This document shows, in pieces, positions 33,172 through 41,218 of a stretch of 64,000 bases of DNA. The first letter of the stretch is position 1; each line of letters starts with the position of its first letter. The DNA comes from an uncultured Lachnospiraceae bacterium (GTDB lineage: Bacteria > Bacillota > Clostridia > Lachnospirales > Lachnospiraceae), in NCBI GenBank assembly GCA_947630025.1, contig CANRFZ010000005.1, positions 1-64,000 on the forward strand, read 5' to 3'. A program made the translations under genes and the position numbers. The notes beneath the pieces were generated by a model. It made no database searches. It saw nothing but the letters and a program-made list of their open reading frames with translations, and was not told the DNA's origin.

Positions 33172-35334
33172 TTACAGGTGCAGCACCCGCTCCTTGATCT
33201 CCTGCGTGCGGCCCTGATTCCAGAACTGCGTGCCGATATAACCGCAGGTGCGCCGCGCCACGTTCATCTTATTCTGGTCGGTGTTGCCGCAGTTGGGGCA
33301 CTTCCAGATCAGCTTGCCGTCCGTGTCCGTCACGATCTGTATCTCGCCGTGATAGTCGCACACCTGACAGTAGTCGCTCTTGGTATTCAGCTCCGCGTAC
33401 ATGATATTCTCATAGATATACTGCATCACGGTCAGCACCGCGTCGATATTGTTTTCCATGTTGGGCACTTCCACATAGCTGATCGCGCCGCCCGGCGAAA
33501 GCTCCTGAAACTGGGACTCAAATTTCAGCTTGTCAAAAGCGTTGATCTCCTCCGTCACGTGCACATGGTAGCTGTTGGTGATATAATTCTTGTCCGTCAC
33601 GCCGGGGATGATGCCGAACCGTTTCTGCAGGCACTTGGCAAATTTATACGTAGTGGATTCCAGCGGCGTTCCGTACAGGCTGAAATCGATATTGGTCTCC
33701 TCGCGCCACTTCTTGCAGGCATCGTTCAGATACCGCATGACTTTCAACGCAAAAGGCGTTCCCTCGGGATCGGTATGACTTTTGCCGGTCATATACCGCG
33801 TGCACTCGCAGAGTCCGGCATATCCCAGCGATATCGTGGAATAGCCGCCGTAAAGCAGCTTGTCGATCTTCTCGCCCTTTTTCAGTCTGGCCAGCGCGCC
33901 GTTCTGCCACAGGATAGGCGCCACATCCGACGGCGTGCCTTTCAGTCTGTCGTGGCGGCACATCAGCGCCCGCCTGCACAGTTCCAGCCGTTCGTCCAGA
34001 ATTTCCCAGAATTTGTCCATATCTCTGCCGGACGAGCACGCCACATCCACCAGATTAAGCGTCACAACGCCCTGATTGAACCTGCCGTAAAATTTGGGCC
34101 TACCGTTCTCGTCATGGTAAACGGTCAGAAACGAGCGGCACCCCATACAGGTATAGCAGTTGCCGTCCTTCAGCTTTTTCATGATCTTCTCGGAGATATA
34201 GTCAGGCACCATGCGCTTGGCGGTACACTGCGCCGCCAGTCTGGTCAGATACCAGTACTTGCTGCCCTCGCGGATATTGTCCTCCTCCAGCACGTAGATC
34301 AGCTTGGGAAATGCCGGCGTGATATAGACGCCCTTTTCGTTCTTGACGCCCTTGATCCGCTGGTTGAGCATCTCCTCGATGATTAACGCCAGATCGTCCC
34401 GCAGTTGTCCCTCCGGCACTTCGTCGATATACATAAAGACCGTGATAAACGGCGCCTGTCCGTTGGTCGTCATCAGCGTGATAACCTGATACTGGATCAT
34501 CTGAACGCCGCGTTTGATCTCCTCTTTGACACGGCTCTCCGCGATGCGGTTGATCTGCTCCTCGGTCACGCTGATGCCGTTCTCCTCCATCTCCGTGCGA
34601 ATCTCCCTGCGGAATTTTTCCCTGCTCACGTTGACAAACGGAGCCAGATGCGACAGGGAAATGCTCTGCCCACCGTACTGGCAGCTTGCGATCTGCGCGA
34701 TGCACTGAGTCGCCACGTTGCACGCCGTAGAAAAGCTCTTGGGCGTGTCGATCATCGTCTCACTGACCACCGTGCCGTTCTGCAGCATATCTTCCAGATT
34801 GACCAAGCAGCAGTTGTGCATATGCTGCGCAAAATAGTCCGCATCGTGGAAATGCAGAATCCCCTGCTCGTGCGCCTCCACGATATCCTGCGGCAGCAGA
34901 AACCGCTTGGTGATATCCTTGCTGACCTCGCCCGCCATATAATCGCGCTGCACACTGTTGACCGTCGGATTCTTGTTGGAATTTTCCTGCTTGACTTCCT
35001 CGTTGTTACACTCCAGCAGGCTCAAAATCTGTTCGTCCGTAGAATTGGATTTTCTGATCAGCGCCCTCTTATAGCGGTAAGTGATGTAGTTGCGCGCCAT
35101 CGTGTAGGCCCGGTACTTCATCAGCTGGTTCTCCACCATATCCTGAATCTCCTCCACGCTGGGAGAACGCTGCATCTCCTCGCAGTTGTCCGCTACCACC
35201 TGCGCGATCTCATTGATTTCGTCCTTGGACAGTTTATCCTCGTCGTTGACACTGTTGTTCGCCTTGCAGATCGCCGCCACGATCTTTTCCAGATCAAAAT
35301 TGACTTCCGCTCCGCTCCGTTTAATAATCTTCAT
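33172..35334 (-). CDS. nrdD: Anaerobic ribonucleoside-triphosphate reductase
   Basis: The 720-residue product has an N-terminal ATP-cone (MKIIKRSGAEVNFDLEKI), the catalytic barrel, a C-terminal zinc site (CQVCDYHG ... CPNCGNT) and the glycyl-radical loop RRTCGYIGTQFWNQGR near the end. It makes dNTPs anaerobically with NrdG. The ATG at 35334 is chosen because the ATP-cone starts there; a frame to 35406 adds an unlikely leader. A NrdR-like box overlaps its promoter. Confidence 0.95.
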   Translation of the reverse strand: MKIIKRSGAEVNFDLEKIVAAICKANNSVNDEDKLSKDEINEIAQVVADNCEEMQRSPSVEEIQDMVENQLMKYRAYTMARNYITYRYKRALIRKSNSTDEQILSLLECNNEEVKQENSNKNPTVNSVQRDYMAGEVSKDITKRFLLPQDIVEAHEQGILHFHDADYFAQHMHNCCLVNLEDMLQNGTVVSETMIDTPKSFSTACNVATQCIAQIASCQYGGQSISLSHLAPFVNVSREKFRREIRTEMEENGISVTEEQINRIAESRVKEEIKRGVQMIQYQVITLMTTNGQAPFITVFMYIDEVPEGQLRDDLALIIEEMLNQRIKGVKNEKGVYITPAFPKLIYVLEEDNIREGSKYWYLTRLAAQCTAKRMVPDYISEKIMKKLKDGNCYTCMGCRSFLTVYHDENGRPKFYGRFNQGVVTLNLVDVACSSGRDMDKFWEILDERLELCRRALMCRHDRLKGTPSDVAPILWQNGALARLKKGEKIDKLLYGGYSTISLGYAGLCECTRYMTGKSHTDPEGTPFALKVMRYLNDACKKWREETNIDFSLYGTPLESTTYKFAKCLQKRFGIIPGVTDKNYITNSYHVHVTEEINAFDKLKFESQFQELSPGGAISYVEVPNMENNIDAVLTVMQYIYENIMYAELNTKSDYCQVCDYHGEIQIVTDTDGKLIWKCPNCGNTDQNKMNVARRTCGYIGTQFWNQGRTQEIKERVLHL

Positions 35335-35432
35335 TCCGTAATCCCCGCCATTCATCCTCATACATACCGTTACCGCGATGCCGCCGTCCGTCCGGTTTTG
35401 CATCATGATATGGTATTTCGTTCATTTGCTGC

Positions 35433-35469
35433 ATACTATATATTGTAGCATTGTTTTTACAGGTGTCAA
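35433..35469 (-). promoter_or_regulatory. nrdD promoter with overlapping NrdR-type box
   Basis: On the minus strand TTGACA (35464-35469), 16 bases, TACAAT (35442-35447). ACAATATATAGT (35435-35446) overlaps the -10 and matches the NrdR operator core from memory. Repression by dATP-bound NrdR is inferred. I see no clear second box at the usual spacing. Confidence 0.65.
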
Positions 35470-35491
35470 GATGTCATGCACAAATTATTGC

Positions 35492-35520
35492 AAAAAAAGA
35501 CGGCGTCTTTTACGACGCCG
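35492..35520 (-). terminator. Rho-independent terminator after tRNA-Thr
   Basis: Perfect seven-base stem CGGCGTC/GACGCCG with a six-base loop, followed by seven T on the minus strand. It separates the tRNA from the nrdD promoter. Confidence 0.85.
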
Positions 35521-35528
35521 CCATGATA

Positions 35529-35601
35529 AGCTGGAAAAGGGACTCGAACCCTCGACCTACTGATTACGAATCAGTTGCGCTACCAACTGCGCTATTCCAG
35601 C
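35529..35601 (-). tRNA. tRNA-Thr (anticodon CGU)
   Basis: The gene folds as a full cloverleaf: acceptor GCTGGAA/TTCCAGC, D arm GCGC-loop-GCGC, anticodon stem ACTGA/TCAGT with loop TTCGTAA, and T arm with GGTTCGAGTCC. The anticodon CGT reads ACG, threonine. The 3' CCA is not encoded. A promoter lies just upstream and a terminator just downstream. Confidence 0.95.
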
Positions 35602-35621
35602 ATATCCCTGCAACAAAAAAT

Positions 35622-35650
35622 ATTATACTGGTTTGCGGATCATTTTGCAA
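35622..35650 (-). promoter_or_regulatory. SigA-type promoter of tRNA-Thr
   Basis: On the minus strand TTGCAA, 17 bases, TATAAT. It lies about 20 bases before the tRNA and is the same motif pair with the same spacing as the secreted-protein promoter. Confidence 0.75.
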
Positions 35651-35662
35651 GAATAAAATTGC

Positions 35663-36565
35663 CTATTCTGCACTTTTTTTATCAGCCTTTCCGTCAGGCT
35701 GCTCCAAATGCACGTCCATCTGCGGATAGGGGATCGAAATTCCGGCCTCGTCCAGCGTGTATTTGATCTGTTCCAGCAGACGCCATCTGCACTCCCAATA
35801 CACCGTATTCTCCGCAAAGCAGCGCACGTTCAGGATCACGCCGCTGTCGCCCAGTTCCTGCACAAAGACACGGTGTTCTTTGTCTTTGCACACATCCTGA
35901 TCCTCGTCCAGCATCCGCTGCAGCGCTTCTTTGGCCCTGCGGATATCGGCGTCGTAGGAAACGGCCACCGGCAGATCCATCTTGCGCTCTCCCAGCGTGC
36001 TGATATTCATAATGCTCGTGTTGGCCAGCGTGCCGTTGGGGATAATGACGACGTGGTTATCCGGCGTCACCAGTCTGGTATAAAACAGCTGGATCTCCGT
36101 CACCGTGCCCTCGTGCCCCGCGCTGTCCACCTTGATATAGTCTCCCACCCGGAACGGCTTTAAAAGCAGAATCAGCACGCCGCCCGCAAAGTTCGACAGG
36201 CTCCCCTGCACCGCCAGACCGATGGCTACGCCGGCGGAGCCTAAGATCGCCACCACGCTGGCGGCGTCGAGGCCGAACTGCGAGGCGATCATAAAGACCA
36301 GCACTACATAGAGCACCGCCTTGAGAAAAGAATCCAGAAACTGCACCACGCCGACGTCCGCGTTCCCTCTTGTCAGCGACCGTCGCACGATCCTGCGGAC
36401 CAGCTTGATGATCTGGACGCCCACCACAAAGAAGACAAGCGCCAGCACCACCCGGATGCCGAAGTGGAGCGCCTTATCCGGAAGCTGCCGCATATAAGCC
36501 TCGATCACTCCCACATCCAGTTGTTCGGTCAGCTCCTGTCCCGCCTTCGCGATATCCGTGTTCAT
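35663..36565 (-). CDS. MscS-type small-conductance mechanosensitive channel
   Basis: This is a 300-residue protein with two to three membrane helices, the third of which lines the pore in MscS (ASVVAILGSAGVAIGLAVQGSLSNFAGG), followed by the beta domain KPFRVGDYIKVDSAGHEGTV. It releases solutes on hypo-osmotic shock. The start at 36565 follows GGAG at six bases; an earlier ATG at 36571 touches the GGAG. The C-terminal end is charged (EQPDGKADKKSAE). Confidence 0.9.
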   Translation of the reverse strand: MNTDIAKAGQELTEQLDVGVIEAYMRQLPDKALHFGIRVVLALVFFVVGVQIIKLVRRIVRRSLTRGNADVGVVQFLDSFLKAVLYVVLVFMIASQFGLDAASVVAILGSAGVAIGLAVQGSLSNFAGGVLILLLKPFRVGDYIKVDSAGHEGTVTEIQLFYTRLVTPDNHVVIIPNGTLANTSIMNISTLGERKMDLPVAVSYDADIRRAKEALQRMLDEDQDVCKDKEHRVFVQELGDSGVILNVRCFAENTVYWECRWRLLEQIKYTLDEAGISIPYPQMDVHLEQPDGKADKKSAE

Positions 36566-36601
36566 CCGCATCTCCGTTTCCGCGCCCTGCGCTGTCTTAG
36601 T

Positions 36602-39061
36602 TTACTGCTGCTCGTGTTCCTGCTTCTCCAGAATCCGCTGCAGCTTATCGGCAGCCGCCTTTGCCTTTTTGCCCATCTCGTCCGCTATTTTGGCCCTCTG
36701 TCTGGCTTCTGCGGCGGCTTCCTTGGCCAGCTTCTTCGCCTCCGCCGCTTCCTTGGCGATCTGCTCCGCCGCTTCTTTGGCCGCCCTGCGCTCCTCCGCT
36801 TCCTTCGCCCTGCGGCGTTCCTCCGCGCGGGCCCGGTCGATTTCTTCTTTTTCCTCTTTCGTATAGGGCGTATAGGACAGGATGCTCACGGAAAGCGGCG
36901 CGCCTATGATGTCGATGGCGTAGGGCTTGCCGTCCCATTCCGTCTCCACGGTATTGCAGACGCCTTTGTTGACCGCGCCTCCGCCGCCGTAGATCTTCGC
37001 GTCCGTGTTCAGTATCTCCTTATATTTTCCCTCATAGGGAACGCCCACGCGGAATTTCTGCTTCACATTGGCAAAATTGGCCGCCACCACCAGCATCTCG
37101 TCCTTTTTCCCGCTCTTGCGCAGATAGGTCAGCATACAGGCGTTGGACGTGATGCAGTTGATCCACTCAAAGCCTTCCCTGGAAACGTCCCTGGCATACA
37201 ACGCCGGCCTCGCCAGATACAATTTATTCAGATCGGCAATCAGACGGTTTAAACCGGCATTCTCCTTTTGCTCCAGCAGATGCCACGCCACCGTGCGCCC
37301 CTCGTGGAACTCGTCGTATTCCCCGATATCCTGTCCCATGAAAAACAGCTTTTTGCCGGGATGCGTCATGTAGTAGGCGTAAGTCAGCCGCAGATTGGCG
37401 AACTGCTCGCTGCGGCTGCCCGGCATCCTGCCAAGCAGCGTCCCCCTGCCGTGAACCACCTCGTCATGGGAAAAGGCCAGCATGAACTTCTCGCTATAGG
37501 CGTAGATCATGCTGAACGTCAGGTCATTGTGCCTGCCCGACCGAAAATACGGGTCCGTCTGGATATAGTTTAAGTAGTCGTTCCGAAATCCGATATTCCA
37601 TTTCAGGTCAAAGCCCAGCCCCTCGTCGTCCAGACTGCCCGTGATCTTCGGCCATGCGGAGGACTCCTCCGCAATCATCAGCACGCCTTTGTTGCGCTTT
37701 TTCATAATGGAATTGAGGTGTTTTAAGAACTCCACCGCGTCCAGATTTTCGTTGCCGCCATAGATATTGGCTACCCACTGGCCGTCGCTCTTGCCGTAAT
37801 CCAGATACAACATAGACGCCACCGCGTCCATGTGGAGACCGTCGGCGTGATACTGTTCCGCCCAGTATAGCGCATTGGCGATCAAATAATTGCTCACCTC
37901 AGGACGCCCGTAATTGTAGATAAGCGTCTCCCAGTCCGGACAGTACCCCTGCCTGGGGTCCTGATGCTCGTACAGGCACGTGCCGTCAAACCCGGCCAGC
38001 CCGTGGGCATCCTTCGGGAAGCGCGCCGGAACCCAGTCCAGTATCACGCCGATCCCCGCCTTGTGCATCTCGTTTACAAGAAACATAAAGTCTTCCGCCG
38101 TGCCGTAGCGGGCCGTGGGCGCATAATAACCGATGACCTGATATCCCCATGAAGCGTCCAGCGGATGCTCCATCACCGGCATCAGCTCGACGTGCGTATA
38201 GCCCATCTTCGTCACATATTCGATGAGCTTGGGCGCCAGCTCCCTGTAATTGTCGTACTCTCTGCCGTCCTCCGGCCTGTCAAAAGAGCCCAGATAAACT
38301 TCATACACATTGATCGGCCTGTCCTCCGCCTGCGCCTTGGCGCGGTTCTTCAGCCACTTGGCGTCCTCCCATGCAAAACCGCCGATGTTTCGCACGACGG
38401 AAGCGGTATCGGGCCTGAGCTGCTGGCCGAAAGCATAGGGATCAGCTTTCAGGAACGTAATCCCGCCTCTGGCCTTGATCTCATACTTATAGCAGCTTCC
38501 TTCCTTGACGCCGGGCAGAAACAGTTCAAAAATCCCGGAGTCCCACAGACGCCTCATCTGATGCGTCCTGCCGTCCCATCCGTTAAAATCGCCCACGACG
38601 CTGACGCGCACCGCGTTCGGCGCCCACACCGCGAACAGAACGCCCTCCGTGCCGTCAATCGTCATCGGATGCGCCCCCAGCTTCTCGTAGACCGTATAGT
38701 GGACGCCGGCGTTAAACCGGTCCGTGTCCTCCTTGGTGATCTGCGGCGCAAAATTGTAGGCGTCCTTCACCTTGCACAGAGAGCCGTCCTCCCGCTCCAC
38801 GATATATTCGTAAGGCGGAATCTTTTTGCCCGGCAGAAGCGCCGCAAAAAAGCCTTCCTCGTCCGCCATTTCCATCTTATAGCTTCTGTCGCCCTCCAGA
38901 GGCTGCAGCCGCACGCTCTTGGCGCCGGGCTGGAATGTCTGCACGAGAACGGAACTGCCCGCCGGATGCGCGCCCAGAATCGCATGGGGATTGTCCGACT
39001 CCGAATAGACGATCCCTTCAATCTCAGGCCAGTTCATCAGTTTATAAAGTTTTTTGTTCAT
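36602..39061 (-). CDS. glgB: 1,4-alpha-glucan branching enzyme with C-terminal charged coiled-coil tail
   Basis: The 819-residue product is a GH13 branching enzyme: an N-terminal CBM48-like domain, the catalytic aspartate in LHMDAVASM, the glutamate in MIAEESSAW and SHDEVVHG. It creates alpha-1,6 branches in glycogen. It is longer than usual because of about 90 C-terminal residues composed almost wholly of Ala, Glu, Lys and Arg, predicted to be a long coiled coil. The ATG at 39061 follows GGAGG at five bases. The upstream neighbour is a DUF1015 gene. Confidence 0.92.
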   Translation of the reverse strand: MNKKLYKLMNWPEIEGIVYSESDNPHAILGAHPAGSSVLVQTFQPGAKSVRLQPLEGDRSYKMEMADEEGFFAALLPGKKIPPYEYIVEREDGSLCKVKDAYNFAPQITKEDTDRFNAGVHYTVYEKLGAHPMTIDGTEGVLFAVWAPNAVRVSVVGDFNGWDGRTHQMRRLWDSGIFELFLPGVKEGSCYKYEIKARGGITFLKADPYAFGQQLRPDTASVVRNIGGFAWEDAKWLKNRAKAQAEDRPINVYEVYLGSFDRPEDGREYDNYRELAPKLIEYVTKMGYTHVELMPVMEHPLDASWGYQVIGYYAPTARYGTAEDFMFLVNEMHKAGIGVILDWVPARFPKDAHGLAGFDGTCLYEHQDPRQGYCPDWETLIYNYGRPEVSNYLIANALYWAEQYHADGLHMDAVASMLYLDYGKSDGQWVANIYGGNENLDAVEFLKHLNSIMKKRNKGVLMIAEESSAWPKITGSLDDEGLGFDLKWNIGFRNDYLNYIQTDPYFRSGRHNDLTFSMIYAYSEKFMLAFSHDEVVHGRGTLLGRMPGSRSEQFANLRLTYAYYMTHPGKKLFFMGQDIGEYDEFHEGRTVAWHLLEQKENAGLNRLIADLNKLYLARPALYARDVSREGFEWINCITSNACMLTYLRKSGKKDEMLVVAANFANVKQKFRVGVPYEGKYKEILNTDAKIYGGGGAVNKGVCNTVETEWDGKPYAIDIIGAPLSVSILSYTPYTKEEKEEIDRARAEERRRAKEAEERRAAKEAAEQIAKEAAEAKKLAKEAAAEARQRAKIADEMGKKAKAAADKLQRILEKQEHEQQ

Positions 39062-39182
39062 CTCATCCTCCGTTCCCGCCAGATACCGCTTGTCTGTCCG
39101 CATCATAGCTTGGCCGCCCCTGCCTGTGTTCCGACAGGACGCAGACTTGCGCAGGCTCTACCCGCCATGCCGCCGGCTGCCT

Positions 39183-40424
39183 CTATTTTTCGATGCGGTG
39201 CAGCAGAAGGCCGCTCCGCAGCTTCGGTTCAAACCATGTGGATTTCGGCGGCATCAACTGCCCCGCGTCCGACACCGCAAAAAGCTCGTGGATGTCTGTG
39301 GGATACATGGCAAACGCCGCCCTGCAGTCCGTATGTACCCGCCGTTCCAACTCCTGCAGCCCCCGGATGCCCCCGACGAAATCGATCCGCCGATCCGTCT
39401 TCGGGTCCGTGATGCCCAGCACCGGCTCCAGAAGCTCCCGCTGCAGCACGGCCACATCCAGATCGTGAACCGCATCGCCGTTATAGTGTCCGTCTGCGAT
39501 CTGCAGCCTGTACCACTGATCCCGCAGGAACATCCCGATCTCGCCCTTGCGCTGCGGTCTGTACGGCTCCGCGCCCGCTGCCGATACGCCGAAAATCTGT
39601 CCGACGCGCTCCAGAAATTCCTCCTCCGAATAGCCGTTCAGCGATTTCACCACGCGGTTATAGTCCATAATCATCAACTGGTCGTCCGGGAAAAGCACCG
39701 ACAGGAAGTAATTGAACTCCTCCCCGCCCGAATAGCCGGGATGCGCCTGTCTGCGCATTTTTGACACCTTGACGGCGGAGGCGCATCTGTGATGTCCGTC
39801 CGCGATATAGACCGTGTCCACCCGGTCAAATTCCCGCCGCAGCCGCTCCACGTCGTCCGCGCCGTCTATCACCCACATTCTGTGCGTCACGCCGTCCGGC
39901 GCGGTAAAATCATAGACAGGCCGGTTTTCCATAGCCCTGCGCACCAGCGCCTCTATCCCCTCGCGCCTGCGGTATGCCAGAAAAATAGGCCCCGTCTGCA
40001 TACTGCACACATCCACGTGCCGGATGCGGTCGGCCTCCTTGTCGGCGCGGGTGTTCTCGTGTTTCCGGATCACCCGGTTCTCGTAGTCGTCCACCGACGC
40101 GCAGGCGCCGACGCCTACTTGGGAGCGCCCGTCCATCACCAGCTCATAGATATAATATGCCGGATTCTTTTCCTCTAGGAAAAAGCCGTCCGCGATCATC
40201 CCCTCCAGCATATCCCGCGCCCTCTCATAGACTTCCGGCGCGTACATATCATAGTCCGGCGGAAACTGCGTCTCCGGCCTGTCGATCCGCAGGAACGTAT
40301 CATCGTCTCCCTGCACCGCCTCATACGCCTCCAGCCTGCTATATACGTCGTAGGGCAGCGCGGCAATACGGGCCGCCAGATCAGGACGCGGCCTGATCGC
40401 CCGAAAAGGTTTTATATTCGCCAT
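39183..40424 (-). CDS. DUF1015 family protein
   Basis: The 413-residue protein matches the DUF1015 family (MANIKPFRAIRPRPDLAAR at the start, IRKHENTRADKEADRIRH, YIADGHHRCASA). The function is not established. In many clostridia the gene lies near serA and serC, as here, so a link to serine metabolism is plausible. GAGGAG precedes the ATG at 40424. Confidence 0.85.
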   Translation of the reverse strand: MANIKPFRAIRPRPDLAARIAALPYDVYSRLEAYEAVQGDDDTFLRIDRPETQFPPDYDMYAPEVYERARDMLEGMIADGFFLEEKNPAYYIYELVMDGRSQVGVGACASVDDYENRVIRKHENTRADKEADRIRHVDVCSMQTGPIFLAYRRREGIEALVRRAMENRPVYDFTAPDGVTHRMWVIDGADDVERLRREFDRVDTVYIADGHHRCASAVKVSKMRRQAHPGYSGGEEFNYFLSVLFPDDQLMIMDYNRVVKSLNGYSEEEFLERVGQIFGVSAAGAEPYRPQRKGEIGMFLRDQWYRLQIADGHYNGDAVHDLDVAVLQRELLEPVLGITDPKTDRRIDFVGGIRGLQELERRVHTDCRAAFAMYPTDIHELFAVSDAGQLMPPKSTWFEPKLRSGLLLHRIEK

Positions 40425-40471
40425 AACTTCTCCTCAACACATAAATTCCCGCAGTTTTTCCTGCGTGGTAT

Positions 40472-40560
40472 TGCGTGATATCTTTTATTTTAAGCAGATC
40501 CAATCCACATGATATATCTTTATTTATGCAGATTTGTCTGCGTGATATCTTTTATTTTAA
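40472..40560. repeat. 22-base direct repeat pair upstream of the DUF1015 gene
   Basis: The 22-base sequence beginning TGCGTGATATC and ending TTATTTTAA occurs at 40472-40493 and 40539-40560, start to start 67 bases. The intervening sequence is AT-rich with a third partial copy (GATATATCTTTATTT). Together with the following hairpins this fills the 470-base gap between the DUF1015 gene and the small gene at 40895. Confidence 0.7.
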
Positions 40561-40598
40561 CAAATAAGCCTATACAGCACAAGCATCAAGTGATAAAA

Positions 40599-40659
40599 TA
40601 TATAGCGCAGGGAAAAACAAGCGACGCCGCAGGCGGCATTTGTTTTTCCGCGCTATATA
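40599..40659. repeat. Long nested inverted repeat with GCA triloop
   Basis: Outer arms TATATAGCGC/GCGCTATATA, inner arms GGAAAAACAA/TTGTTTTTCC and core CGCC-GCA-GGCG nest around a GCA triloop, giving a 61-base cruciform or RNA hairpin. No coding frame is likely here. Confidence 0.7.
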
Positions 40660-40663
40660 ACGA

Positions 40664-40718
40664 GCAGGCAGGCTGCGAAGCAGACTACGGAGCGCCGCAG
40701 GCGCGGGCCTGCGAGTCT
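40664..40718. repeat. 55-base repeat, copy 1 (two GNA-triloop hairpins inside an outer stem)
   Basis: Begins GCAGGCAGGCTGCGAAGCAG and ends GCCTGCGAGTCT. It contains CTGC-GAA-GCAG and GCGCC-GCA-GGCGC hairpins enclosed by GCAGGC/GCCTGC. The second copy at 40817-40871 is identical as read. Confidence 0.75.
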
Positions 40719-40816
40719 CTACATCTTAGAATACTATGCGTAGCATAAGCATTTCATGAAATTGATGTGAGTGTAACGAACACCGAGAAACCGCAGGTTT
40801 CGAGGGGCGTTCGTGT

Positions 40817-40871
40817 GCAGGCAGGCTGCGAAGCAGACTACGGAGCGCCGCAGGCGCGGGCCTGCGAGTCT
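40817..40871. repeat. 55-base repeat, copy 2
   Basis: Identical to 40664-40718 and 153 bases downstream of it. Between them lie further hairpins, including TATGC-GTA-GCATA and GAAACC-GCA-GGTTTC nested in CGAAC/GTTCG. The repeat ends 23 bases before the start codon of the next gene. Confidence 0.75.
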
Positions 40872-40894
40872 TCATAGCAGAAAGGAAAACCTCT

Positions 40895-41176
40895 ATGACA
40901 ACAGAACAACGAGAAATCCTAGACAAAATCAACGCCTACGCGGAGGAAGTGCTGGCGGACATCGACCCCCAGAAGACGCCGGTATCCTACCAGTTGGAAA
41001 AACTCCGCCCCGTGATGGACGAGATCGCCGCGTCCACCGGCCAGTCCGTGGAAGACGTTTTTATCCTCTATATGGATCTGGCCAGTGAAGCAGGCGTGGA
41101 GGCGGAGACGAAATTTCAGAATGAATTAAACGAAGATGGCCTCGATTTTTCCGCCAGAGCGGACAGACTGGAATAG
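40895..41176 (+). CDS. Small acidic protein of unknown function
   Basis: This is a 93-residue plus-strand gene, strongly acidic and mostly helical by composition, with no signal peptide or membrane helix. AAAGGAAAACC precedes the ATG at a good distance. It sits between the hairpin/repeat cluster and the convergent serA. I do not recognise the family. Confidence 0.65.
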   Translation: MTTEQREILDKINAYAEEVLADIDPQKTPVSYQLEKLRPVMDEIAASTGQSVEDVFILYMDLASEAGVEAETKFQNELNEDGLDFSARADRLE

Positions 41177-41218
41177 AACCGTCCGGCTCTCTATGTCCGT
41201 GCGCTCCGGCGGGCGGTT
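41177..41218. terminator. Possible shared terminator between convergent genes
   Basis: AACCGTCCG pairs with CGGGCGGTT (one G-T) across a 24-base loop between the ends of the small gene and serA; the right arm overlaps the serA stop codon. T runs are weak on both sides, so termination is only suggested. Confidence 0.35.

Noticed and set aside
33007-34386. Long plus-strand open frames opposite nrdD, ilvB, aroC and the BspA genes
   Set aside because: All are shadows of well-supported genes on the other strand; the proteins they would encode are rich in His, Arg and Leu without recognisable motifs.
40440-40880. CRISPR array
   Set aside because: There are only two copies of each repeat, the repeats have different lengths and internal hairpins, and spacing is irregular; there are no cas genes.
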